Assembly (NCBI GenBank): GCA_044357775.1
Contig: JBIKOX010000052.1
Location: 1-15,354 of the forward strand
Origin: UBA4416 sp044357775
GTDB taxonomy: Bacteria; Bacteroidota; Bacteroidia; B-17B0; Aurantibacillaceae
DNA: 15,354 nt
Direction: 5' to 3'
Below, one piece after another: positions 1 through 6,716 of the stretch. A program made the position numbers and the translations under genes. The first letter of the stretch is position 1. Each line of letters opens with the position of its first letter. The notes beneath the pieces were generated by a model. The model was not told the DNA's origin and did not search any database. It was given only the letters and a program-made list of their open reading frames with translations.

Positions 1-397
1 TCATATTAAATTTTGATGGCCATGTACTTTCAGCAATATCGCCGTAATGAAGAGAAACATTACTTCGTATTTTTTTTGATTTGTAACTTAACGAAATCAT
101 TACCATATTTAATCCAAATTGGTTATTTCGTGCCGCCATTGTTGCATGTTTCACGTAGTCTACAAGTTTGTCTTCTGTATAATAAGCATAATAGGTACTT
201 AAGTAAGCGCCAATTTCTAATTTAGGTTCACTTAATTTTTCGTCAAAGGCTAATTTTTTATTTTGAAATAAAACATTAGAATCATTTTTTAATTGAATAC
301 TAATAAGTTTCTTTCTTATTGAATCTTGTTGCGCTATTGAAGTTGAAGCGAAAAAGACAAAAAGAATTAAAGTAGTATATTTACAGACTGAAATCAT
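1..397 (-). CDS. Outer-membrane beta-barrel protein (BBP2/OmpL-like porin), 5' part only
   Basis: This is the first 132 codons of a leftward gene that continues beyond the left edge. It begins at the ATG complementary to 395-397. Residues 1-22 are a signal peptide (hydrophobic core LILFVFFAS, ending SIAQQ). From about residue 60 the pattern IGAYLSTYYAYYTED, then VKHATMAARNNQFGLNM, MISLSYKSKKIRSNVSLHYGD and AESTWPS is typical of the Bacteroidota beta-barrel porin-2 family, with alternating strands and an early periplasmic turn. The family is thought to form outer-membrane pores; the substrate cannot be told. Only 24 bp separate its start from the divergent DUF5522 gene, so the promoters would have to overlap. 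Family assignment is from recognised motifs; the C-terminal barrel is not visible. Confidence 0.75.
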   Translation of the reverse strand, partial: MISVCKYTTLILFVFFASTSIAQQDSIRKKLISIQLKNDSNVLFQNKKLAFDEKLSEPKLEIGAYLSTYYAYYTEDKLVDYVKHATMAARNNQFGLNMVMISLSYKSKKIRSNVSLHYGDIAESTWPSKFNM

Positions 398-421
398 GCC
401 GTAAAATTAATCATTAATTTA

Positions 422-595
422 ATGTTTAATAAAGAATTAGACCCAGAAGACTTTTATTATAGCCCAGAGGGTTATATTATATTTACCGAAAAATATCATT
501 TAAAACGTGGCTATTGTTGTAAAAATGGCTGCAAACATTGCCCGTATGGGTACAATAAAAAAACAGGTAAATTTGATAATGAGAAGAAATCTTAA
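422..595 (+). CDS. DUF5522 small cysteine-rich protein
   Basis: This is a 57-residue protein. It contains YYSPEGYIIFTEKYHLKRGYCC, then KNGCKHCPYGY, which matches the conserved core of DUF5522 (a glycine/tyrosine segment, HLKRGYCC, and a C-x2-HCPY motif). The cysteines at about 32, 33, 37 and 40 and the histidine at 39 could bind a metal, but no function is established for the family. ATG 422 was chosen because the encoded protein matches the family's usual length of about 55-70 residues. There is no good Shine-Dalgarno sequence, which is normal in this phylum. It is divergent from the barrel gene and 41 bp upstream of the next rightward gene. Confidence 0.85.
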   Translation: MFNKELDPEDFYYSPEGYIIFTEKYHLKRGYCCKNGCKHCPYGYNKKTGKFDNEKKS

Positions 596-636
596 ATCGT
601 TTAAAAGGTTTCTAAATTCATTTTAATTTTAGATAT

Positions 637-1641
637 TTGACAATTACAATTTCTAATTTGTTAAAGCTAAGCGCACTTAATAATAATCAAATTCATTACC
701 TTAACATTGGTTTAATGATTTTATCGGCAATACTTGCCTTTATTCTTCCATTCGAATTGTTTTTGTTTTCCTATGCTGTTTTAGGTCCACTTCATTATTT
801 AACAGAAATTGGTTGGCTTCACAAAAAAAATTATTTCACAAAAGGTAAATACGATTTTTTATTCTTGAGTATTTTGTGCGCCTTGGTTTTTTACTTTTCT
901 TTTATCAAACCTGCAAAAACTGAATCTCAAATTCCTCATATTATTTTGTTTGCAGGTTTATTATCGCTCATTTTTGTATTCGTAAAAGATAATTTATACC
1001 GAGTGGCTTTAGCTTTATTGGCTATCATAGGATTAACACTAGCTAAAACAGGTAGTACTTATTTTATTTGGGTAGGTGTATTTTTGCCAACCATCATTCA
1101 TGTATTTATTTTTACATGGGCTTTTATGTTTTATGGAGTTTTAAAAAATAAATCGTTTGCAGGTTATTTATCAGTTATAGCACTAAGTATAATTGCATTA
1201 TCTTTTTTTGTTATTAGGGCACCTGGCCTGCAATATGAGGTATCTGCTTATGTTGGAAAAAGCTATGATTTATTTTATTTATTAAATAAATTTTTAATTG
1301 AATTTTTTGGGTTAACATCAAATGCTAATGATGATGGAACTTTGGTTTATAAAACCAATGCAGGATTCATCGTGATGCGATTTATTGCATTTGCCTACAC
1401 CTATCATTATTTGAATTGGTTTTCTAAAACTTCAGTTATACAATGGCATAAAGTCCCAAAAAAAACGCTATTTATTACTATTTCATTATGGTTATTTTCA
1501 GTTGCACTGTATGTAGTTGATTATAATATCGGACTAAAAGCTTTGTATTTTTTAAGCTTTTTGCACGTTTTTTTAGAATTCCCCTTAAATATTACCTCAT
1601 TTCAAGGTATTATTAATTCAGTTTTTCCTGTTAAGAAATAA
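637..1641 (+). CDS. Polytopic membrane protein of unknown function with conserved-looking His/Glu motifs
   Basis: This 334-residue protein has roughly eight to ten predicted hydrophobic helices and no signal peptide. I do not recognise a named family. The notable feature is His and Glu residues placed in or beside helices: H53 and E57 in PLHYLTE, H62 in WLHKK, H155 in TIIHVF, H257 in YTYHYLNWF, H271 in WHKVP, and H310 with E314 in LHVFLEFP. This arrangement resembles membrane metal-dependent oxygenases or desaturases such as the Brp/Blh carotene oxygenases, but that is only an inference. The start is uncertain: the frame opens after a TAA at 613-615 and the first usable start is TTG 637. The next ATG is about 26 codons in and would cut into the first helix. 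Confidence 0.8.
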   Translation: MTITISNLLKLSALNNNQIHYLNIGLMILSAILAFILPFELFLFSYAVLGPLHYLTEIGWLHKKNYFTKGKYDFLFLSILCALVFYFSFIKPAKTESQIPHIILFAGLLSLIFVFVKDNLYRVALALLAIIGLTLAKTGSTYFIWVGVFLPTIIHVFIFTWAFMFYGVLKNKSFAGYLSVIALSIIALSFFVIRAPGLQYEVSAYVGKSYDLFYLLNKFLIEFFGLTSNANDDGTLVYKTNAGFIVMRFIAFAYTYHYLNWFSKTSVIQWHKVPKKTLFITISLWLFSVALYVVDYNIGLKALYFLSFLHVFLEFPLNITSFQGIINSVFPVKK

Positions 1642-1666
1642 GAATTTAAAGTCTATTTTCAGTAGT

Positions 1667-1694
1667 TTTGGTTAAAAATTAATCATTATCTTAG
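1667..1694 (+). promoter_or_regulatory. Possible Bacteroidota-type promoter for the MlaD gene
   Basis: TTTG at 1667-1670 could serve as the -33 element. After 16 bp, TATCTTAG at 1687-1694 matches the -7 consensus TAnnTTTG with one mismatch. The spacing is slightly shorter than usual. The GTG start of the MlaD gene lies 17 bp downstream, so the leader would be short. This rests on consensus matching in an AT-rich gap only. Confidence 0.3.
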
Positions 1695-1711
1695 GGGTTC
1701 AAAAAAATGTT

Positions 1712-2695
1712 GTGAAAATTTCTAAAGAGTTTAAAATAGGTATTATTGTAACAGCTGCTATTGGCTTATTTATATGGGGATTTAATTTCCTTAAAGGATT
1801 TGATATCTTTAGTCGTAAGTACGAATTATACGCTGTTTATCCTAAAATTGACGGGCTAATTGAAGCAAATCCGCTATTAATTAATGGTTTTAAAGTAGGG
1901 CAGATAAATAAAATTTCTTTGATTAAAGACAATAATGGGCAGTACGGCGTACTTGTAAAGTTTTTATTGACAGAGGATGTGCAAATTCCTAAGCGCTCAA
2001 TAGCGCGGGCAGTGAGCTCTGATTTATTAGGATCAAAAGCGGTTGAAATTATTTATAGTAATGAATCAGAATTTGTAAAATCAGGTGATACTTTGGTAGC
2101 AGAAACTGAGGAAGGATTAAAAACAGCCGTTAGTAAGCAATTAGCACCTTTACAAAAAAAGATTGAAGGTTTGGTTTCTTCCGTGGATTCTGTTATGACT
2201 ATTGTAGAAGTAGTTCTGAATGACAAAACTCGTGAAAATTTGAGTAAGTCTTTTGAAAGCATAAAAAAAGCCATTCAAAGTTTAGAACAAACTGCTTATA
2301 AATTAGATGACTTAGTAGCATCCGAAAAATCAAAAATATCGTCTATTTTAACTAAATTAAATAGTTTAGCCGGAATGCTTGAAAAAAATACCGGTAAAAT
2401 TGATAATGTTATTGGTAATTTTAGTAATCTATCCGATAGTTTAGCTAAATCAAATTTAAAAAGTGCTATTGAAGAAGCCGATAAAACCTTAGCAGAACTT
2501 AACAAGTTAGTTGCTCAAATTAATTCAGGACAAGGTACTCTTGGTAAATTAGCTAAAAACGATTCTTTGTATAATAACTTAAATAAGGCTAGTGATGATT
2601 TAGATAAGTTAATGAAGGATTTACGAATTAATCCAGAACGCTATATTCACTTCTCCGTTTTTGGAAGAAAAGATAAAAACAAACCTAAACTCTAA
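1712..2695 (+). CDS. MlaD/MCE-family lipid-transport substrate-binding protein
   Basis: This 327-residue protein starts with a GTG; an upstream ATG at 1707 is followed at once by an in-frame stop. A short cytoplasmic tail (KISKEFKIG) is followed by one membrane anchor at residues ~9-27. A single MCE domain spans ~36-117, with the family pattern VYPKIDGLIEANPLLINGFKVGQI and DLLGSKAVEI near its end. The rest (~130-310) is a long predicted helical/coiled-coil segment rich in KLxxLV repeats, ending in a charged tail. Family members sit in the inner membrane and form hexameric rings or tubes that pass phospholipids between the membranes with an MlaFE-type ABC transporter. No transporter genes are in this window. 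It is 9 bp upstream of the iron-sulfur gene, so co-transcription is likely; I recall this MCE/iron-sulfur order as common in Bacteroidota. Confidence 0.9.
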   Translation: MKISKEFKIGIIVTAAIGLFIWGFNFLKGFDIFSRKYELYAVYPKIDGLIEANPLLINGFKVGQINKISLIKDNNGQYGVLVKFLLTEDVQIPKRSIARAVSSDLLGSKAVEIIYSNESEFVKSGDTLVAETEEGLKTAVSKQLAPLQKKIEGLVSSVDSVMTIVEVVLNDKTRENLSKSFESIKKAIQSLEQTAYKLDDLVASEKSKISSILTKLNSLAGMLEKNTGKIDNVIGNFSNLSDSLAKSNLKSAIEEADKTLAELNKLVAQINSGQGTLGKLAKNDSLYNNLNKASDDLDKLMKDLRINPERYIHFSVFGRKDKNKPKL

Positions 2696-2704
2696 TTTCG
2701 CTCT

Positions 2705-4030
2705 ATGATTTCATCAATCATTTTTGTCGCCTTTTTTATTGTCGGAACAACATTTTTTTTCATCAATGCAAAAAAAATTCGACGCAATATTTTACTAGGT
2801 AAAAATATTTCAATTACTGATAATAAAGCTGAACGTTTAAAAACAATGATATTGGTTGCGTTAGGCCAAAAAAAAATGTTCACGCGCCCTATTCCCGCAT
2901 TATTACATTTATGCTTGTACGCAGCTTTTGTAATTACGCAAATAGAATTAATTGAAATTATTTTTGATGGTGTAACTGGACATCATCGAGCTTTTAGAGC
3001 TTCGTTGGGAGGGTTTTACACATTTATGGTCAGTTTTATTGAGATATTATCAGTATTAGCGTTTGTTGGAACTGTGGCATTTTTAGCACGAAGAAATTTA
3101 TTAAAAATACCTCGCTTAGTAAAAAGCGAATTAAATGGCTGGCCAAAATTAGACGCGAATATTATTTTAATTATGGAAATCATTTTAATCTGTTTTATCT
3201 TTATGATGAATGGTGCAGATGAAGTATTGTATTCGAGAGGCCAATCTCACGCTGAAAATTTAGGCGATGCTTCATTAGGTTTATCAATCAGTAGTTATGT
3301 AGGGCCGTTAATTTATGGTTCAATGCCAACTCCCGGACTTCATGTTATTGAGCGCATTGGTTGGTGGGGCCATATCATTATGGTATTTAGTTTTTTAAAT
3401 TATTTACCATTTTCAAAGCATCTACATATTTTATTAGCTTTCCCTAACACCTATTTTTCTAACTTAAAAGTTAAAGGACAATTTGCTAATTTATTTGAAG
3501 TTACAGATGTTGTAAAACCTAATTTTGATTCTGCTTATCAACCAGTATTAGATCCTAACGCCGTAATTAAATTTGGTGTAAAGGATGTAACAGATTTAAC
3601 TTGGAAAAATTTATTGGATGCCTATTCATGCACCGAGTGTGGCCGTTGCACCTCTGCTTGTCCGCAAAGTATAACTGGTAAAGCGTTATCTCCTCGTAAA
3701 ATTATGATGGATACCAGAGATAGATTGGAAGAAGTTGGAAAGAATATTGATGCAAATGGCGGAACTTTTATTGACGACGGAAAGACATTATTAGGAGATT
3801 ACATTAAACATGAAGAAATTTGGGCATGCAACACTTGTAATGCTTGTGTTCAGGAATGCCCAGTTAATATTGATCCTTTAGCTATAATTGTAGGTTTACG
3901 TCAGCAATTAGTATTAGAGCAAAGTTCTGCTCCAAACGAGTTAAATGGTATGTTTTCAAATTTAGAAAACAACGGTGCACCATGGCAATTTAGTCCGGCA
4001 GACAGAGCAAATTGGATACATGAACAGTAG
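2705..4030 (+). CDS. Membrane (Fe-S)-binding oxidoreductase subunit, DsrM/NarI-like domain fused to HdrC-like dicluster domain
   Basis: This 441-residue protein has about five N-terminal membrane helices (residues ~1-20, 62-88, 102-127, 150-170 and 217-245). Histidines H68, H223, H239 and H241 are suitably placed to ligate heme b, as in NarI/DsrM-type subunits. The cytoplasmic C-terminal half has two 4Fe-4S motifs: C309-x2-C312-x2-C315-x3-C319-P, and C375-x2-C378-x2-C381-x3-C385-P. By family knowledge it should move electrons between a quinone or heme in the membrane and the partner CCG-domain protein encoded at 4498-5286; the physiological donor and acceptor are unknown. Its stop codon lies inside the first short repeat that borders the four-helix-bundle gene, so its extreme C-terminus may have been altered by an insertion. 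Confidence 0.88.
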   Translation: MISSIIFVAFFIVGTTFFFINAKKIRRNILLGKNISITDNKAERLKTMILVALGQKKMFTRPIPALLHLCLYAAFVITQIELIEIIFDGVTGHHRAFRASLGGFYTFMVSFIEILSVLAFVGTVAFLARRNLLKIPRLVKSELNGWPKLDANIILIMEIILICFIFMMNGADEVLYSRGQSHAENLGDASLGLSISSYVGPLIYGSMPTPGLHVIERIGWWGHIIMVFSFLNYLPFSKHLHILLAFPNTYFSNLKVKGQFANLFEVTDVVKPNFDSAYQPVLDPNAVIKFGVKDVTDLTWKNLLDAYSCTECGRCTSACPQSITGKALSPRKIMMDTRDRLEEVGKNIDANGGTFIDDGKTLLGDYIKHEEIWACNTCNACVQECPVNIDPLAIIVGLRQQLVLEQSSAPNELNGMFSNLENNGAPWQFSPADRANWIHEQ

Positions 4031-4476
4031 ACAGTATTTAGTAGACAGAATGCAGATTAGAAGTCAAACAAAAGAGTAAAAATAGTTGATGAGTGATAAT
4101 TTAGGATATAAAAATTTAATAGTGTACAAGAAATCTTATGCAGCAGCTATGGAGATTTTTAAAGAAACTAAGTCATTTCCAAAAGAAGAAATTTATTCTT
4201 TAACTGATCAAATAAGACGATCGTCACGTTCTGTATGTGCCAATATTTCCGAAGGATATAGAAAAAGATTATACCCGAAGCACTTTGTTTCTAAACTAAG
4301 TGATTCGGATGGCGAATGCGCTGAAACAATGGTGCATTTGGATTTTGCTAAAGATTGCGGCTATTTAAATGAAGAAAAACATAAATTAATTACAGAAGAA
4401 TATTTACAAATAGGAAGGATGTTAGGAAGTATGATGAGTTCTCCGGAAAAGTTTTCGGTTAACAAACTGCCAACTG
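4025..4476. mobile_element. Candidate inserted cassette carrying the four-helix-bundle gene, with short imperfect inverted ends
   Basis: The left end has CAGTAGACAGT at 4025-4035, with AGTAGACAG repeated at 4040-4048. The right end has ACTGCCAACTG at 4466-4476, whose reverse complement CAGTTGGCAGT matches the left end at 9 of 11 positions. Between them lies almost all of the four-helix-bundle gene. It separates two iron-sulfur genes that are normally adjacent partners. No transposase is present and no target duplication is evident. The mobile-element reading is inference; the inverted repeats are read directly from the sequence. Confidence 0.35.
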
Positions 4477-4490
4477 CTCCTGCTAACTAA
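4089..4490 (+). CDS. Four-helix bundle protein (23S rRNA intervening-sequence protein / S23 family)
   Basis: This 133-residue protein belongs to the family first seen inside 23S rRNA intervening sequences. Diagnostic features are YKNLIVYKKSYAAAMEIF near the N-terminus, FPKEEIYSLTDQIRRSSRSV followed by CANISEGYRKR, and a late LDFAKDCGYLNEEKH segment. The four predicted helices match the known fold, and the length fits the family (about 115-135). The biochemical role is not established; some members are proposed to bind nucleic acid. ATG 4089 is preferred to the in-frame TTG just upstream. It is 58 bp from the preceding stop and 7 bp before the next start, so it is probably read through from the iron-sulfur operon, yet it has no evident link to redox chemistry. 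Its last nine residues (NKLPTAPAN) are encoded by the right-hand repeat region. Confidence 0.9.
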   Translation: MSDNLGYKNLIVYKKSYAAAMEIFKETKSFPKEEIYSLTDQIRRSSRSVCANISEGYRKRLYPKHFVSKLSDSDGECAETMVHLDFAKDCGYLNEEKHKLITEEYLQIGRMLGSMMSSPEKFSVNKLPTAPAN

Positions 4491-4497
4491 AAAGACT

Positions 4498-5286
4498 ATG
4501 AATTCAATAAAGGTTCCAACGATGCAAGAAAAAATAGCCAAAGGCGAAACACCCGATATTTTATTTTGGGTTGGTTGTTCAGGTAGTTTTGATGACAGAG
4601 CAAAAAAAATTACGAAAGCTATTGTTCGTATTTTAAATCATGTAGGTGCAAATTTTGCCGTACTTGGTGTTGAAGAATCTTGCACTGGCGATCCTGCTAA
4701 ACGTGCGGGAAACGAATTTTTATTCCAAATGCAAGCCATGCAAAATATTACTATTTTAAATGGATATGATGTTAAAAAAATTGTAACAGGTTGCCCCCAT
4801 TGCTTCAACACAATTAAAAATGAGTATCCCGAATTAGGTGGAAAATACGAAGTGATTCATCATACCGAATTGGTTCAGCAATTAATTAACGAAGGAAAAT
4901 TAAAAGTTGAAGGTGGAGAATTTAAAGGAAAAAAAATTGTGTTTCACGACCCTTGCTATTTAGGGCGTGCAAATAATGTATACGAAGCACCTCGTGATGT
5001 GATTTCGAAATTAGATGCTGAGTTAGTTGAAATGAAACGCAGTAAAGCAAATGGATTATGTTGCGGAGCAGGTGGAGCACAAATGTTTAAGGAAGCAGAA
5101 AAAGGAATGAAGGAAGTAAATGTTGAGCGTGCAGAAGAAGCATTGTCACATAATCCTGATATTATTGCTGTTGGCTGCCCTTTTTGTAATACAATGATGA
5201 CGGATGGCGTAAAACATTTTAATAAAGAAGATAAAACCAAAGTATTAGATGTTGCGGAATTAATTGCAACTGCTAATGATTTATAA
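4498..5286 (+). CDS. (Fe-S)-binding protein with two CCG domains (HdrB/GlpC/LutA-like)
   Basis: This is a 262-residue soluble protein with two cysteine-rich (CCG) domains. The first has C27 (VGCSGSFDDR), C62 and C99-PH-C102 and lacks the CC pair. The second has C153 (HDPCYLGR), C188-C189 (GLCCGAGG) and C227-PF-C230. In HdrB, such full CCG motifs bind a non-cubane 4Fe-4S cluster and act in disulfide or related electron transfer; the actual substrate here is unknown. It is the natural partner of the membrane protein at 2705-4030, as in GlpC, LutA/LutB and HdrBC systems. Today it is separated from it by the four-helix-bundle gene. ATG 4498 gives the N-terminus MNSIKVPTMQEKIAKGE, as expected for this family. 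The TPR lipoprotein gene follows after 9 bp. Confidence 0.9.
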   Translation: MNSIKVPTMQEKIAKGETPDILFWVGCSGSFDDRAKKITKAIVRILNHVGANFAVLGVEESCTGDPAKRAGNEFLFQMQAMQNITILNGYDVKKIVTGCPHCFNTIKNEYPELGGKYEVIHHTELVQQLINEGKLKVEGGEFKGKKIVFHDPCYLGRANNVYEAPRDVISKLDAELVEMKRSKANGLCCGAGGAQMFKEAEKGMKEVNVERAEEALSHNPDIIAVGCPFCNTMMTDGVKHFNKEDKTKVLDVAELIATANDL

Positions 5287-5295
5287 TTAAAGTTA

Positions 5296-6318
5296 ATGAA
5301 AAATATACTTTTTGTAGTTCTTATTTCAGCATCCTTATTTTCCTGTAATTCTAAAGAAGCTGGCGCGGATGAGAATACATATAAAACTGATTCTCTATTA
5401 AAAATAATTAATTCACCTGAGTTAGCAGCCTTAAATAAAAAAATTCTTGATAATCCAGAAGAAGCAAACCTTTATAACGAGCGAGCAAAAATATATTTAC
5501 AATTTAAACAATTTGATGAGGCTATTAATGATTCTAAACGATCGTTAAGAATGGACTCATCAAATGCTGGTTTCTATTTAACGGAAGCGGATATTTTTTT
5601 TGCATCAAATGAAACCAGAAATGCCAAAGATGTTTTAGAAAAAGTTGTCAAAAAATTCCCTGAAAATACAGAAGGTTTGCTAAAACTAGGCGAGCTATAT
5701 TATTTTGTAAAACAATATGAAAATGCCTTTGCTAAAATTAATCAAGCTTTAAAAGTTAACCAAAATTTAGCGAAAGCATATTATTTAAAAGGAAGTATTT
5801 ACCGAGAAATTGGGGATACAGGAAAAGCTATTTCGAGTTTAGAAACAACCATAGAACAGGATAATAAAAATTATGGTGCTTTTTTAGATTTAGGGATAAT
5901 TTATGCTGCTAAAAAAAATCCTCTCGCTTTTCAATATTATGATAATGCTCTTTCTATTAATCCTTCAAGCAATGATGTGTTATATGCAAAAGCAAAATTA
6001 TTTCAAGATTTAGAAAAAATAAACGATGCCGTTTTGATTTATAATAAAATTTTAAAAAACAATCCTGCTCATTTATTTTCTTTATATAATTTAGGAGCGA
6101 TTGAATATAGCATGAATAAAAATCCAAAAAAAGCCATCGACTATTTTTCAACTGCAATAAATGCTGATGCTAAATACACAGAAGCTTACTTTGCGCGTGC
6201 AGTATGTTATCAGGAATTAAATGAAAACGAAAACGCTTCGGCAGATTATAAGATGTGTTTACAATTAAAACCAAATTACGCCCCAGCAATAGATGGATTA
6301 AATTCTGTTGGTAAATAA
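5296..6318 (+). CDS. TPR-repeat lipoprotein
   Basis: This 340-residue protein has a lipoprotein signal: a hydrophobic stretch ILFVVLISAS, then LFSC with the lipidated cysteine at residue 17. A short polar linker leads into tandem tetratricopeptide repeats from about residue 55 to 335. The helix pairs carry typical positions (for example LYNERAKIYLQFKQFDEAI, AYYLKGSIYREIGDTGKAI, YTEAYFARAVCYQELNENE), with about eight repeats by eye. Such proteins act as periplasmic or outer-membrane-anchored scaffolds for protein contacts; the partner is not known. It is probably the last gene of the rightward operon, followed by the repeat-rich region. Confidence 0.85.
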   Translation: MKNILFVVLISASLFSCNSKEAGADENTYKTDSLLKIINSPELAALNKKILDNPEEANLYNERAKIYLQFKQFDEAINDSKRSLRMDSSNAGFYLTEADIFFASNETRNAKDVLEKVVKKFPENTEGLLKLGELYYFVKQYENAFAKINQALKVNQNLAKAYYLKGSIYREIGDTGKAISSLETTIEQDNKNYGAFLDLGIIYAAKKNPLAFQYYDNALSINPSSNDVLYAKAKLFQDLEKINDAVLIYNKILKNNPAHLFSLYNLGAIEYSMNKNPKKAIDYFSTAINADAKYTEAYFARAVCYQELNENENASADYKMCLQLKPNYAPAIDGLNSVGK

Positions 6319-6345
6319 ATAACGTTTTAGCTAACCAAAAGTGGC

Positions 6346-6451
6346 GATAATTAAGATTTTAAGATGAAATCACTTTTTATCCTATTAAATCTGTGTAATC
6401 TGCGTTGTATTATTTTTTAATCACGGATTACAAATTCGCGACAACGAGGTA
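6346..6451. repeat. Intergenic repeat element, copy A
   Basis: Bases 6346-6372 are identical (27 nt) to 6487-6513 in copy B. The following 45 bases resemble copy B in the CCTATTAAATCTG and ATCTGCGTT motifs. The tail at 6419-6451 (beginning AATCACGGATTACAAAT, ending GACAACGAGGTA) recurs at 8550-8582 with one mismatch in 33. The inside of the tail is a small inverted repeat around ACA. The element is non-coding and reads as a degenerate REP/MITE-like unit. Confidence 0.8.
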
Positions 6452-6467
6452 TTTTTACATAAATAAA

Positions 6468-6550
6468 ATGGAACGCTGATGCCGCAGATAATTAAGATTT
6501 TAAGATGAAATCATTTTTAATCCTATTTAAATCTGCGTTATCTGCGTTCT
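6468..6550. repeat. Intergenic palindromic repeat element, copy B
   Basis: The ends form a long inverted repeat: 6471-6489 (GAACGCTGATGCCGCAGAT) pairs with 6531-6549 (ATCTGCGTTATCTGCGTTC) at 16 of 19 positions. Inside, GATTT and AAATC form a nested short stem. It shares a 27-nt identical block with copy A and a 34-nt block with copy C (one mismatch). No open reading frame is present. RNA from either strand could form a hairpin, so it may act as a terminator or stabiliser. Confidence 0.8.
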
Positions 6551-6602
6551 ATTATTTTTCGATACTCTTGGTCTTATCATCAACAGTTGTTTACATAAGT
6601 TA

Positions 6603-6636
6603 ATGGAACGCTGATGACGCAGATAATTAAGATTTT
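6603..6636. repeat. Intergenic repeat element, partial copy C
   Basis: This stretch matches 6468-6501 of copy B at 33 of 34 positions and then stops, running directly into the hairpin at 6641. It is the left half only of the palindromic unit. Between copies B and C (6551-6602) there is AT-rich sequence; its CAACAGTTGTTTACAT resembles CAACAGCTTATTTACAT at 6659-6675. Confidence 0.75.
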
Positions 6637-6640
6637 TGCC

Positions 6641-6664
6641 GCTGTTGGTGTTATCACCAACAGC
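6641..6664. terminator. Perfect 10-bp-stem hairpin downstream of the DUF1566 gene
   Basis: GCTGTTGGTG (6641-6650) and CACCAACAGC (6655-6664) are perfect complements around the loop TTAT. On the + strand it is followed by a loose T-rich run (TTATTTACATTATTTTT), so it may end transcription of the rightward operon. On the - strand there is no T tract. It lies between convergent genes, 52 bp beyond the DUF1566 stop. An alternative role as the cruciform of a DGR target site is discussed in the findings. Confidence 0.6.
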
Positions 6665-6682
6665 TTATTTACATTATTTTTA

Positions 6683-6706
6683 CTTGTTGTTTATAACACC
6701 AACAAG
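6683..6706. terminator. Second hairpin, 7-bp stem, next to the DUF1566 stop
   Basis: CTTGTTG (6683-6689) pairs with CAACAAG (6700-6706) around a 10-base loop. It starts 10 bp beyond the DUF1566 stop codon on the leftward strand. Its sequence is related in inverted orientation to the stronger hairpin at 6641-6664 (both contain GTTGGTGTTAT). There is no clear T tract on either side, so a terminator role is only plausible. Confidence 0.4.
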
Positions 6707-6716
6707 GGCACAATAG

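Noticed and set aside
13..225. Open frame on the + strand (70 codons)
   Set aside because: It is antisense to the outer-membrane barrel gene, whose signal peptide and barrel motifs are clear on the - strand.
4086..4088. TTG as start of the four-helix-bundle gene
   Set aside because: An ATG follows directly at 4089 and gives the normal family N-terminus; the extra codon adds nothing.
6346..6636. Tandem repeats as a CRISPR array
   Set aside because: Units are degenerate, unevenly spaced and palindromic, with no regular spacers and no cas genes nearby.
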